Of a stretch of 64,000 bases of DNA, positions 54,027 through 62,213 are shown piece by piece. The notes under the pieces were generated by a model, which saw nothing but the letters and a program-made list of their open reading frames with translations, did no database searches and had not been told where the DNA came from. Made by a program: the position numbers and the translations under genes. Source of the stretch: Haematomicrobium sanguinis DSM 21259 (GTDB taxonomy: Bacteria; Actinomycetota; Actinomycetes; Actinomycetales; Micrococcaceae). Within the stretch, counting starts at the first letter, position 1, and each line of letters opens with the position of its first letter. The stretch is taken from assembly GCF_000688395.1 (NCBI RefSeq), contig NZ_JIAG01000013.1, forward strand, positions 1 through 64,000, given 5' to 3'.

Positions 54027-54593
54027 ATGCGCATCGTAGTCCTGGTATCCGGCTCCGGTACCAACTTGCAAGCCATTATTGACGCTGTCGCTTCCGGGGA
54101 ACTCAATGTGGAGATTGCCGCCGTGGGCTCGGACAGGGTAGGGACGTACGGGGTGGAGCGTGCACGGGCAGCGGGAATCGATACCTTTGAGGTGAACTTC
54201 AAGGACTTTGCCGCACGCGCCGAGTGGGACGCGGCGCTTTTGTCCGCTGTGCAGCGATATGAGCCAGATGTGGTGGTGTCCGCCGGTTTCATGCGCATTG
54301 TGGCACCGAGTTTTATCGACGCCTTTCCCAACCGTTACGTCAATACGCACCCGGCGCTGTTGCCCTCATTCCCGGGTGCGCACGGCGTGCGGGATGCGCT
54401 CGCCTACGGTGTGAAGGTGACCGGGTGTACCGTGCACTACGCTGATGCGGGGGTCGATACCGGGCCGATCATCGCCCAGGCCGCCGTCGCGGTTCAGGCG
54501 GGCGATACCGAAGAAACCCTGCATGAGCGCATCAAAGTCGAAGAGCGGCGCCTCCTGGTGGCAACACTCGGCGAGCTCGCGCGCTCGAGGTGA
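54027..54593 (+). CDS. purN: Phosphoribosylglycinamide formyltransferase
   Basis: A 188-residue enzyme of purine synthesis transferring formyl from 10-formyl-THF to GAR. Visible motifs: VLVSGSGTNLQAIIDAV, catalytic NTHPALLPSFPGAHG with Asn and His near 107-109, and VHYADAGVDTGPIIAQ with the catalytic Asp near 140. The ATG lies six bases after TAGTCT, compatible with a leaderless message. In most relatives purH follows directly; here it is 7.6 kb away. Confidence 0.96.
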   Translation: MRIVVLVSGSGTNLQAIIDAVASGELNVEIAAVGSDRVGTYGVERARAAGIDTFEVNFKDFAARAEWDAALLSAVQRYEPDVVVSAGFMRIVAPSFIDAFPNRYVNTHPALLPSFPGAHGVRDALAYGVKVTGCTVHYADAGVDTGPIIAQAAVAVQAGDTEETLHERIKVEERRLLVATLGELARSR

Positions 54594-54612
54594 GCATCGC
54601 CGTCGTACATCC
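54594..54612 (-). repeat. CGACGGCG half-repeat directly behind purN
   Basis: Read leftward GGATGTACGACGGCGATGC, beginning at the first base after the purN stop and followed within 10 bp by a TTTCGCATCCCC hairpin. Confidence 0.8.
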
Positions 54613-54621
54613 CTCGCCTCC

Positions 54622-54698
54622 TCTCGTTTCGCATCCCCGTGCCGCAAAAATTGACCCGTATACGGCTCTGAAAATGCGGTACGGGGATGCGAAACGAG
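54622..54698. repeat. TTTCGCATCCCC-family hairpin, copy 3
   Basis: Arms with TCGTTTCGCATCCCCGTGCC (54624 on) and GGTACGGGGATGCGAAACGA (to 54697) pair with one mismatch. The inner part is A/T-rich as in the other two copies. It separates convergent purN and the MFS gene. Confidence 0.85.
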
Positions 54699-54711
54699 GG
54701 GGGGAGGGGAG

Positions 54712-56094
54712 CTAGCGGAGGGCCTTGGCGCGGGTCTCTGGCGAGACGAATGCCATGATGACCACCGCGACCAGGACCATCGCACCGGCGACCCAGAAGG
54801 AATTGGCGAGGCCGATTGTCGGCCAGAGCGCGGTCGCGAAAATGAGCGGACCGAAGCCGGCGCCGAGCCGCGAAAATGTCGACGCCCAGCCGAAGCCGCG
54901 GCCGCGCAGGTCGGTGGGGTAGAGCTCGGACACGTAGGCGTAAAGCACCGGGATCGCGATTTGGATGACGAAGCCGAAGACGAGGAGCCAGGTCACGGCG
55001 GCCGGGGGAGTGCCGAGCGAGTAGGCGACAATCGCGAGCAGCGCGGCCGAGAGCGGGCCGGTTATCGCGAGGATCCATTTGCGGCCGGTGCGCTCGACGA
55101 GTACCGCGGCGACGACGACCCCGAGCAACCCCACCGCGGCCATGGCGCCGTTGGCGAAGAGTGCGGTTTGGGCCTGCATCCCGGCTTCGATCAGGATGCT
55201 CGGCATCCAGTTCAGCGCTAAGTAGTAGACCAGCAGGATGGTCAGGAAGAGCAGCCAATTGGAGGCGGTGACGCGCCAATTGAAGCGCCAGATTTCGCTG
55301 AATTGGTCGGTCAGCGTACGCCAGGTGAACCGTGGCGGCGCTTCCGCTGGGGGCAGAGTGTACTCGGTCGCGGGTGCGCCGGTGTCTTTGACGAGCCGAT
55401 CGATGACTCCGCGGGCGGCATCGGGTTTGCCCTTGGATAAGAGGAAAAGCGGGGACTCCGGGACGCTGCGTCTAATCCAGAACACCATCAGGGCCGGGAT
55501 CACCATGACCACCAGGATGAGCCGCCAATTAGAGGTGAACATCTGGATGAGCGCGGACACAAAGAAACACAGCGCCGCGCCGATGGGCCACCAGCCGTCC
55601 ATCGCGGTGAGGACCTTGCCGCGTTGTTTGGTCGGTGCAAATTCGCCAACCAGGGCGTAGTCCACCGGGATCGCGCCGCCGAGCCCAAACCCGGCAACGA
55701 ACCGGAAGATGCAGAACCACAGGAAGTCCGGGGCCAACGCTCCGGCGAGCGTAAAGACGGAGAAGACGAGCAGGGTTGCGCTGAAGGCGGCCTTGCGACC
55801 GATCCGATCCGCAATGGCACCCCACACGAACGCGCCGAGCGCCATACCGACGAGGTTCGCCGTGGACAGGAGCCCTGCGGTCGGCCGATCGAGCGCCCAC
55901 TCCTTGGACACGAGCGGTATCAAGACGCCATTGAGGGTGACGTCCCAGGCGTCAAACATGAAGCCGAGGCCGCCGATGAGGAAGATGCGGCCTTGGACGC
56001 GCCAACGCCACGGCAGATTTTGGACAACGTCGGCCGCCGTGGGCAGGCCGGTTCCGGGCGCGCCAACGCTACCCGAGGAGACGTGCGAGGTCAT
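54712..56094 (-). CDS. MFS transporter, sugar/aromatic-acid porter type
   Basis: A 460-residue, 12-helix major-facilitator protein. Loop 2-3 signature GAIADRIGRKAAF near 93-105, the RGR-type motif after helix 4 in GEFAPTKQRGKVL, PESPLFLL near 215, and SELYPTDLRGRGFGW near 390. It fits the SV2/MHS group that imports sugars or organic acids by proton symport. The substrate is unknown. It lies between purN and the sugar-ABC operon, in the same direction as the latter, across a hairpin. Confidence 0.9.
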   Translation of the reverse strand: MTSHVSSGSVGAPGTGLPTAADVVQNLPWRWRVQGRIFLIGGLGFMFDAWDVTLNGVLIPLVSKEWALDRPTAGLLSTANLVGMALGAFVWGAIADRIGRKAAFSATLLVFSVFTLAGALAPDFLWFCIFRFVAGFGLGGAIPVDYALVGEFAPTKQRGKVLTAMDGWWPIGAALCFFVSALIQMFTSNWRLILVVMVIPALMVFWIRRSVPESPLFLLSKGKPDAARGVIDRLVKDTGAPATEYTLPPAEAPPRFTWRTLTDQFSEIWRFNWRVTASNWLLFLTILLVYYLALNWMPSILIEAGMQAQTALFANGAMAAVGLLGVVVAAVLVERTGRKWILAITGPLSAALLAIVAYSLGTPPAAVTWLLVFGFVIQIAIPVLYAYVSELYPTDLRGRGFGWASTFSRLGAGFGPLIFATALWPTIGLANSFWVAGAMVLVAVVIMAFVSPETRAKALR

Positions 56095-56166
56095 GGCTCC
56101 ACCCTAGACCCTTCCGGTGCCCGATGCCCGATCGAGTTGCGCGCCGTGACGCGCCCCGACCCGCAC

Positions 56167-56232
56167 CGTTCATCCGCCAATTGCATTTTCATGGCGCAAT
56201 TGCCGGATGAAAACGCAATTAGCGGATGAACG
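56167..56232. terminator. Nested hairpin after the sugar-ABC operon
   Basis: Arms 56167-56192 and 56207-56232 pair at 24 of 26 positions, the exceptions allowing G-T pairs. The loop itself contains palindrome GGCGCAATTGCC. It is 19 bp beyond the binding-protein stop. Confidence 0.8.
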
Positions 56233-56251
56233 GCGGGAGAGCGCCGGGAGG

Positions 56252-57478
56252 TCAGCGACCCCAGACCCCCAGGTACACGTCCCGGTACCCCGAGTTCGGG
56301 TCGAAGACGTCGCCCTTGGGTGCATTCTGCTGGGTGATCAGCCCGGGGCTTGCCACAAAGTCGCTCGGTCCTTCCCCGGCCAGAGCCCGGTTGATTTCGT
56401 CCACAATCTGCCAACCTTGCAGGTACAGCGGCTCTGCCACGGTTGCCGCTTGGTAATTGCCGGTGCGGATCCGCTGGAACTCGGCCGGATCCCCGTCCCC
56501 GGCAGCCACCGACTTGGGCGGCCCGCTCGCCGGTTTCCCGGCCGCACGCAACGCCTGCTGCGCGCCGCCGAAATAATTGCCGTTGATACCCAGCAAATAG
56601 GTGAGCTTGTCCCCGTTGTTTTGCAGCAGCGTCGAGATCAGCCCGGGCATCCGCTGATCCGCCTCGGCAATCGGCGAGTCCTCATAGCTGAGAACCGAAC
56701 ACCCAGAACACGCCTCAATGTACTGGCGCATCGCATCCGCCTTTTGCACCGCGATCTCATACTGCCCGTCGGTGAAAATCGCCACGCCCGCGGTGCCACC
56801 GGAGTCCGCGACCGCGTACGCCGCCGCCAACTGGGACACCTTGATCGGGTCGGTCGTGATGTTCGTGAACAGCCCGTCGCCCGGCCCGGCGGCGGCCTTC
56901 GCGTGCCAGCCCACCACCGGGATCCCGGCGTCGGTTGCGCGTTTGATGGAACTGGCCTGCTCCTTGGTATCGAAACCGCCAATCACAATCGCGGCCGGCC
57001 CCGCGGCAATCGCCTGATTCATCGCGTTGGAGCGGCCCTGCGCGCTGGCCTGACCGTCATACACGTTGACCGTCCAACCGATCGCTTTGGCCGCCTCCTG
57101 CACGCCGGTCGCCACCGCATTGATGCCGCCGTTAGAGAGATCCGAGCCGACAAACGCGATCGTCGCGCCCTCTTGCTGCGCGCTCGGCCCGCTCGCCGGC
57201 GGCTCAAAACCGGTGCGCCCGGCGAGGCTCTCCTGCACCATCTGGCGCGAGGCCGCCACAATATCGCCGTCCGGAATCAGCTGGGTTTGCGGCCCTTGCG
57301 AACCCTGCTCGGCCTCCGAACGCTGGTTCGCCTCCCGCACCGTTTCACTATTGCAGGCGGCCAGGGGCAGCAGAAGAACGACGGCGATGCTCGCCACCAG
57401 CGCGCGGGTCCAGTTGCGCTGTGCTCGCCTGGGTGCCGCGGGTGCTGTTGCGGCTGTGGGAGAAGTTGAGCGTTTCAT
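56252..57478 (-). CDS. Sugar ABC transporter substrate-binding lipoprotein
   Basis: 408 residues from ATG 57478. The lipoprotein signal has basic residues, a hydrophobic run and the lipobox PLAAC (Cys near 42). The mature part is a periplasmic-binding-protein-1 fold of the ribose/LacI type (IAFVGSDLSNGGINAVATGV, VIGGFDTKEQASSIKRATDA, GIPVVGWHAKAAAG). It delivers a sugar or similar to the permease encoded 4 bp upstream. The signal-peptide hydrophobic core ASIAVVLLL is encoded by the dispersed repeat read on the opposite strand. The ligand is unknown. Confidence 0.93.
   Translation of the reverse strand: MKRSTSPTAATAPAAPRRAQRNWTRALVASIAVVLLLPLAACNSETVREANQRSEAEQGSQGPQTQLIPDGDIVAASRQMVQESLAGRTGFEPPASGPSAQQEGATIAFVGSDLSNGGINAVATGVQEAAKAIGWTVNVYDGQASAQGRSNAMNQAIAAGPAAIVIGGFDTKEQASSIKRATDAGIPVVGWHAKAAAGPGDGLFTNITTDPIKVSQLAAAYAVADSGGTAGVAIFTDGQYEIAVQKADAMRQYIEACSGCSVLSYEDSPIAEADQRMPGLISTLLQNNGDKLTYLLGINGNYFGGAQQALRAAGKPASGPPKSVAAGDGDPAEFQRIRTGNYQAATVAEPLYLQGWQIVDEINRALAGEGPSDFVASPGLITQQNAPKGDVFDPNSGYRDVYLGVWGR
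57373..57391 (+). repeat. CGACGGCG half-repeat inside a signal-peptide sequence
   Basis: GAAGAACGACGGCGATGCT on the plus strand, antisense to the lipoprotein gene, where it is read as SIAVVLL. Eighteen of 19 bases equal the PurH copy. Confidence 0.85.
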
Positions 57479-57482
57479 GGTG

Positions 57483-58673
57483 TCACCGTCCCTTTTCCGT
57501 CTCGGTTGAGTTGCCGTGGGTATCTGGTTCGCCCGGGCTCGGGCGAGGTGCGCGCGGTGGTGATTCATCGCCGTCGGGCATCACGGTGGGTTCGGTGAGA
57601 TCCGTTCCCGGGTCTCCTGCCGTTGCTGCCGCGCTCTCATTGGTGGTGACCGCCGAGGCGGAGGCGAGGCGCTTGCGGGAGGCGAGCGAAGCGATGGTGA
57701 TCGCCGCGACCAGCGTGAGGCCGTTGAAGAGCGGCTCGAGGAAGAACTGGCCGGGCAAGAGCTGTTGCAGCCCGGAGATGCCGATGGTCGCGATCGCGAC
57801 GCCGAGGATGGTGCCAAGGGCGTTGACGCGGCCCGGTCGGATGGTCGTGGAGCCAAGGAATGCCGCCGCGAGGGCCGGGAGGAGGTACTCGGGGCCGATG
57901 TTCGCTTGTGCGACGCCCGCTTGGCGCGAGGCCAACAGGATTCCAGCGACCGCCGTGAGCATTCCGGAGGCGGTCATCGCGAGGATGACGTAACGGCGGC
58001 GGCGGATGCCGGTGAGTTCGGCCGCTGCCGGGTTCGCGCCGACCGCATACAGGTAGCGGCCGACCGGCATGAAGTCGAGGAAGAGCCAAATTAGCACGCC
58101 CAGGGCGAGCGCGATGATGAAGGGCCCTGGGATGGGGCCGAGCGACCAGGTTGCCAGCGCGTCGAAGGCGACTTGGCGGTTGCCCTCGGAGTCGGTGACC
58201 TGCTTGCCGCCGGTGTACCAGTAGGTGACCGCGTAGATGACCTGGCCGGTGGCGAGGGTGGCGATGAACGCGTCGACTTGCGCGAGTTCGACCAAGAGCG
58301 CGTTGAGCAGGCCGACGATCGCGCCGCCAATGAGCGTCATCAGGATCACCAGCCGGTAGTCGATGCCCTGGATTTGCCAGGAGAGCGACATGACTTGCCA
58401 GAGCCCGACGCCATAGCCGACGGAGAGGTCGATCTTGCCGGCGACCATCGGGAGGGTCACGGCGAGCGCGAGAATCAGCAACACGGATTGGCCGGAGGCG
58501 AGCAGCTGGAAATTGAGCAGGCTCGCAAAGGTGTCCGGTTTCAGGATCGCGAAGATCGCGAAGAGGACGATCGTGAGCAAGACCATGCCGTAAACGGTGT
58601 AGAGCTTGCGGAACCAGGGCGCTCCCGGGGCCGGTTCCAATGCCGTGGATTTCAGGGATGTGTTCATGCTCAT
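57483..58673 (-). CDS. Sugar ABC transporter permease (RbsC type)
   Basis: A 396-residue integral membrane subunit with about ten helices, of the CUT2 family (VAGKIDLSVGYGVGLWQVMS near 85, AFLGSTTIRPGRVNALGTIL near 285). Its ATG overlaps the ATPase stop as ATGA, with AGGAG nine bases upstream. The cytosolic tail of about 50 residues (from 345) is unusually long, rich in Thr, Pro and Glu, and includes a weak copy of the dispersed repeat (MPDGDESPP). Confidence 0.93.
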   Translation of the reverse strand: MSMNTSLKSTALEPAPGAPWFRKLYTVYGMVLLTIVLFAIFAILKPDTFASLLNFQLLASGQSVLLILALAVTLPMVAGKIDLSVGYGVGLWQVMSLSWQIQGIDYRLVILMTLIGGAIVGLLNALLVELAQVDAFIATLATGQVIYAVTYWYTGGKQVTDSEGNRQVAFDALATWSLGPIPGPFIIALALGVLIWLFLDFMPVGRYLYAVGANPAAAELTGIRRRRYVILAMTASGMLTAVAGILLASRQAGVAQANIGPEYLLPALAAAFLGSTTIRPGRVNALGTILGVAIATIGISGLQQLLPGQFFLEPLFNGLTLVAAITIASLASRKRLASASAVTTNESAAATAGDPGTDLTEPTVMPDGDESPPRAPRPSPGEPDTHGNSTETEKGR

Positions 58674-60232
58674 GATGCTTCTCCTGTGGTGGTGACGCTC
58701 TCGAGGTCGGAGGCGGCGGCAACGAGATTCGGGACGGTGAGTTCGGTGCCGCTCAGTTCGGCGACGACTTGGCCGCGGCCAAAGACAATGGCGCGGTGGG
58801 CGATTTTGGCGACTTCTTCCATGTCGGTGGACACCACGACGGCACTGGTGCCGTCCTTTGCGGCTTCGGCGAGGATGGCGTAAATGTCGCTCTTGGCGCC
58901 GACGTCCACACCCATGGTGGGTTCTTCTAAGACGATGAGGTCTCTGCCGACGCCGAACCAGCGGGCCAGGATGACCTTTTGCTGGTTGCCGCCGGAGAGC
59001 GTGTCCAAGGACAGCTCGGGGTTGGGCGGGCGGACGCCGAACCGGGTGATGTGTTCCATCGATTCGCGGTCCTCGGTTTTCCGGCGCTTGGGGTTCAGGC
59101 CCCTCCAGCCCCACACCCGCGGGTTGAGGTACAGGTTCTCGGAGATGCTCATCCCGGGCGCGACCGCCTCGGTTTCGCGGTTGGAGGTGGCGAAGCCGAC
59201 GCCTTGGAAGACGGCGTCGTGGACGCTGTCTGGTGTATACGGTTGGCCATTGAGGCGCATCCCGGGTTGGGCGTTGGCGCGGCCTGTGCTGGGGACGCTG
59301 AGTGTGCTGGGTGTGCTTGCTTTGGGTGTGCCGGTCTTCAGTGCCCCGGCAATGGCGCGCCCCACGTGCTCTTGACCGGCGCCGCGCAGTCCGCACAGGG
59401 CCAGAACTTCACCGCGATGGACTTGGAAGCTCACCGGTCCCACGTCTCCAACGGTGAGGTTGTCGGCTTCCAGGGTGAGCTCTTCTCCGGGTTGTGAGAA
59501 GTCCGGGTCGGGGGCGTCGCGGCCGACAATGAGTTCGACGAGTTCGCCGTGGCTGAGCCCGGACACCGGGCGCTGCGCGACCACCCGGCCATTGCGCATA
59601 ATGACGGTGCGAGAGGAGATTTGATAAATCTCATCCAGGCGGTGGCTGACGTAGATCATGCCGACGCCGCTATTGCGTAATTGGTGCAGCACCTCAAAGA
59701 GGCGGTCCACGTCATGGTGGGGGAGCGACGCGGTCGGCTCGTCCAGGATGAGCAGTTTTGGCTTGGACATGAGCGCACGGGCAATGGCCAACAGGCTGCG
59801 TTCGGCGCGCGGTAAGTCAAAGACGCGGGCCTCCGGGTCGATGCCGCCGCCAACGTTCGCGAGAATCTCTTCGGCTTGCGCGTTCAGTTTGCGTTGGTTA
59901 ATGAGTCCGAAGCTGCGGGGATATCCCATGGTGAGTGCAATGTTTTCGGCCACCGTCATCCATTCGGTCAACCCCAGGTTTTGGTGCACGATCGAGAGGC
60001 GGTCACGGGCACCGGGTGCGCCGAGTTCCTGCCCTGCAAGTTTCATGCTGCCGGAGTCCGGTTTGTAGACGCCGGCGAGCATTTTGATGACGGTGGATTT
60101 TCCGGCGCCGTTCTCGCCGAGCAGGGACACGATTTCGCCTTGATTCACGTCGAAGGAGGCGTTGTCCACCGCGCGGGTAGCGTGGAAGGACTTTGAGAGG
60201 TTGTCGACCTGTAAGAGAGGGATCTCGCTCAT
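58670..60232 (-). CDS. Sugar ABC transporter ATPase, two ABC domains (RbsA type)
   Basis: A 520-residue tandem ATPase. Domain 1: Walker A GENGAGKS near 39-46, signature region LPRAERSLLAIARAL, Walker B LLILDEPTASL. Domain 2: Walker A is degenerate (GLRGAGQEHVG), signature LSGGNQQKVILARW, Walker B LIVLEEPTMGVDVGA. Between the second Walker A and the next strand lies a Thr/Ser/Pro-rich insert (KTGTPKASTPSTLSVPSTGR) not typical of RbsA. It should energise the CUT2 permease encoded next. The IclR regulator lies 11 bp upstream. Confidence 0.93.
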   Translation of the reverse strand: MSEIPLLQVDNLSKSFHATRAVDNASFDVNQGEIVSLLGENGAGKSTVIKMLAGVYKPDSGSMKLAGQELGAPGARDRLSIVHQNLGLTEWMTVAENIALTMGYPRSFGLINQRKLNAQAEEILANVGGGIDPEARVFDLPRAERSLLAIARALMSKPKLLILDEPTASLPHHDVDRLFEVLHQLRNSGVGMIYVSHRLDEIYQISSRTVIMRNGRVVAQRPVSGLSHGELVELIVGRDAPDPDFSQPGEELTLEADNLTVGDVGPVSFQVHRGEVLALCGLRGAGQEHVGRAIAGALKTGTPKASTPSTLSVPSTGRANAQPGMRLNGQPYTPDSVHDAVFQGVGFATSNRETEAVAPGMSISENLYLNPRVWGWRGLNPKRRKTEDRESMEHITRFGVRPPNPELSLDTLSGGNQQKVILARWFGVGRDLIVLEEPTMGVDVGAKSDIYAILAEAAKDGTSAVVVSTDMEEVAKIAHRAIVFGRGQVVAELSGTELTVPNLVAAASDLESVTTTGEAS

Positions 60233-60243
60233 GTCTGCTGCTT

Positions 60244-61035
60244 TCAGGATTGGGAGTCGGCGATGACGCCCAAGCGGTTGGCCAGGATGGTGAGGTCTTT
60301 TATGAGTGCGTCTTTGAGCCGCTCGGTGATGCGTGCGCTGAGCAGCGTGGTGCTGACGGCCTGGGGACGGTTGGCGTTCGGGACGCTGACACTGAGGCAG
60401 AGCACGCCGACGGTGTTTTGTTCGTCATCGAGCGCCCAGCCGCGGGCTTTGGTTTTCACCAAGTCTTGGTAGAGCGCTTGGTGGGTGCGGTGGGAGCGCG
60501 GCGTCACGTGCGGCAGTTCCGGGTAGCGCTCGAAGAACTCCTCAATTTCTGCGGGTTCCAGTGCTGCCAACATGGCTTTACCGAGAGCGGTGACAACGGC
60601 CGGGAGCTTGCGCCCGATATCGCTGGCGAGCCGGACGCTCTGTGTGCCGTCGCGCCGGGCCAAGTAGAGCACGTCCGGTCCGTCCAGGGTGGCCAGCAGC
60701 GTGGTTTCGGCCCGCAGGTGGGGAAGCGAGGAGGCAATGTCCCGGAATTGGGTCATCAGGTCGGTCCCGGAGATGGCGCTCTGGCCAATTTCTAGCGCCT
60801 TGTAGCCGATGAGCCATCCGGTGCCGCTGCGCCGCAACATGCCAACCGCCTCCAGCGACGAGATCAGGTTTGACATGGTTGAGCGAGCAAGCCCCAACTC
60901 GGTACACAGTTCCGAGGCGCGCACCGGCTCGTTGCTGGCCGCGACGGCCTCCAGCACAGCTACCGCACGGACCACCGCGGGAACAGTCACGCCCGTGAGG
61001 GCGTTCGCGATGGGCTGTGCGGAGGACGGGTTCAT
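60244..61035 (-). CDS. IclR-family transcriptional regulator
   Basis: A 263-residue regulator. The N-terminal winged helix (RASELCTELGLARSTMSNLI near 38-57) is followed by an IclR effector domain (ASDIGRKLPAVVTALGKAML near 136, RGWALDDEQNTVGVLCLSVS near 195). ATG 61035 overlaps the SMP-30 stop by ATGA, so it is co-transcribed with the operon it likely controls. The palindrome GTTCGAAATTTCGAAC upstream of the first gene is a likely operator. Confidence 0.92.
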   Translation of the reverse strand: MNPSSAQPIANALTGVTVPAVVRAVAVLEAVAASNEPVRASELCTELGLARSTMSNLISSLEAVGMLRRSGTGWLIGYKALEIGQSAISGTDLMTQFRDIASSLPHLRAETTLLATLDGPDVLYLARRDGTQSVRLASDIGRKLPAVVTALGKAMLAALEPAEIEEFFERYPELPHVTPRSHRTHQALYQDLVKTKARGWALDDEQNTVGVLCLSVSVPNANRPQAVSTTLLSARITERLKDALIKDLTILANRLGVIADSQS

Positions 61036-61946
61036 GACCGCCACCGTGAACTCGCGTCCCGCACCCGGGTGGGGATGCGGTACAGGCTGGTGGTCGCCAC
61101 GATAAAGAGGTCGGTGCCTTCCGGGCCGCCAAAGGTCAGATTCCCCACCGTTTCCGGGACCTCGATGACACCGAGCAGTTCCCCCTCCGGGGAGAAGACC
61201 TGCACCCCGGAAGCACTAGAGGAAAACACGCGGCCGTCCTCGTCCACCCGAATGCCATCGGCAAGTCCCGGCGAAATCTCGGCGAACACGTGACCACTCT
61301 CCAAGGTGGGTGGCCCGCCTGGGTGTGCAACGACGTCGAACTTCATGATGTGGTGGTGACCCGTGCCATCGGTGCGCAACGCGGCCGAAGTGTCGGTGAC
61401 GTAGAGGATGCGCTCGTCGGGGCTGAAGGCGAGCCCGTTAGGTTCCTCCATGTCGGTAATGACGGCGCTGAGGGTGCCGTCGGGGACGAGGCGGAAGACG
61501 TAATTGCCGCCGTATTCGGGGGTGCCGAGGTGGCCTTCGTGCGCCTGGGTGATGCCGTAAGGCGGGTCGGTGAACCAGATGCTGCCGTCGCTGTGGACGA
61601 TGACGTCATTGGGGGAATTGAGGCGGTGGTCGCCGAAGCGGTCGATCAGCGTTTCGAGGTGGCCGTCCCGCTCGCGCTCGATGGCGCGGCGCCCGTGCGA
61701 GCATTGGATGACGCTGCCGTCTGCGGCGAGGGTGCGGCCGTTGGCGAATTCGACGTCGGTTTGGTAGACGGTGAGCTCGCCGGTGTCAGCGCTCCACTGG
61801 AGGATGCGGTTGCCGGGGATGTCGCTGAAGCGCAGCGTGCGGGTGGCGGGAATCCAAGCGGGTCCTTCGCCCCAGGTCGCGCCGGTCGCGAGGCGTTCAA
61901 GTGTCGCGCCGGGGGCGAGAATATCGGCGAGCGCCGTGGTGGACAT
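61032..61946 (-). CDS. SMP-30/gluconolactonase-family lactonase
   Basis: A 304-residue six-bladed beta-propeller. Metal ligands expected in WGEGPAWIP (Glu), RLNSPNDVIVHSDG (Asn) and GLADGIRVDEDG (Asp) are present. Members open sugar lactones to aldonic acids. It heads the operon: SMP-30, IclR, ATPase, permease, binding lipoprotein. This suggests the imported compound is a sugar or sugar acid passing through a lactone. AAGGAGG lies at ideal spacing before ATG 61946. Confidence 0.92.
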   Translation of the reverse strand: MSTTALADILAPGATLERLATGATWGEGPAWIPATRTLRFSDIPGNRILQWSADTGELTVYQTDVEFANGRTLAADGSVIQCSHGRRAIERERDGHLETLIDRFGDHRLNSPNDVIVHSDGSIWFTDPPYGITQAHEGHLGTPEYGGNYVFRLVPDGTLSAVITDMEEPNGLAFSPDERILYVTDTSAALRTDGTGHHHIMKFDVVAHPGGPPTLESGHVFAEISPGLADGIRVDEDGRVFSSSASGVQVFSPEGELLGVIEVPETVGNLTFGGPEGTDLFIVATTSLYRIPTRVRDASSRWRS

Positions 61947-62049
61947 GGAAACCTCCTTGTTCCCGAGTGTGCTGCGTCCGTGTTGAGCGGTGTCTTTACT
62001 GGACGGTTTCTATACTGAACACCCGCTCGGGCCGCGGCACAAGCCCCTA

Positions 62050-62065
62050 GTTCGAAATTTCGAAC
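62050..62065. promoter_or_regulatory. Palindromic operator upstream of the sugar-ABC operon
   Basis: GTTCGAAATTTCGAAC is a perfect 16-bp palindrome 104 bp upstream of the SMP-30 start, with the GTTC-N8-GAAC shape common for IclR-family sites. It lies in the divergent region shared with purH, though much closer to the operon promoter. Confidence 0.55.
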
Positions 62066-62200
62066 AACATTCTGAACTGTTGTCTGGCGGTCGGTACACA
62101 CCGGTTGCCCCATCTAGCGGATGAGCGCGCCACACAGCGCCACACAGGGTCACCACCCATCACCACCCACTTCCCGACAACGCACCTCCGCACCGCCCAC

Positions 62201-62213
62201 TACACTTGTCTCT
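62201..62213 (+). promoter_or_regulatory. -10 box for leaderless purH
   Basis: TACACT (62201-62206) ends seven bases before GTG 62214; no Shine-Dalgarno precedes the start. The arrangement fits a leaderless transcript. Confidence 0.5.

Noticed and set aside
57483-59396. A 637-codon open frame extending the permease gene upstream
   Set aside because: The first 240 codons are Arg/His/Pro-rich and run out of frame through the ATPase gene; the real start is the ATG at 58673 with a ribosome-binding site.
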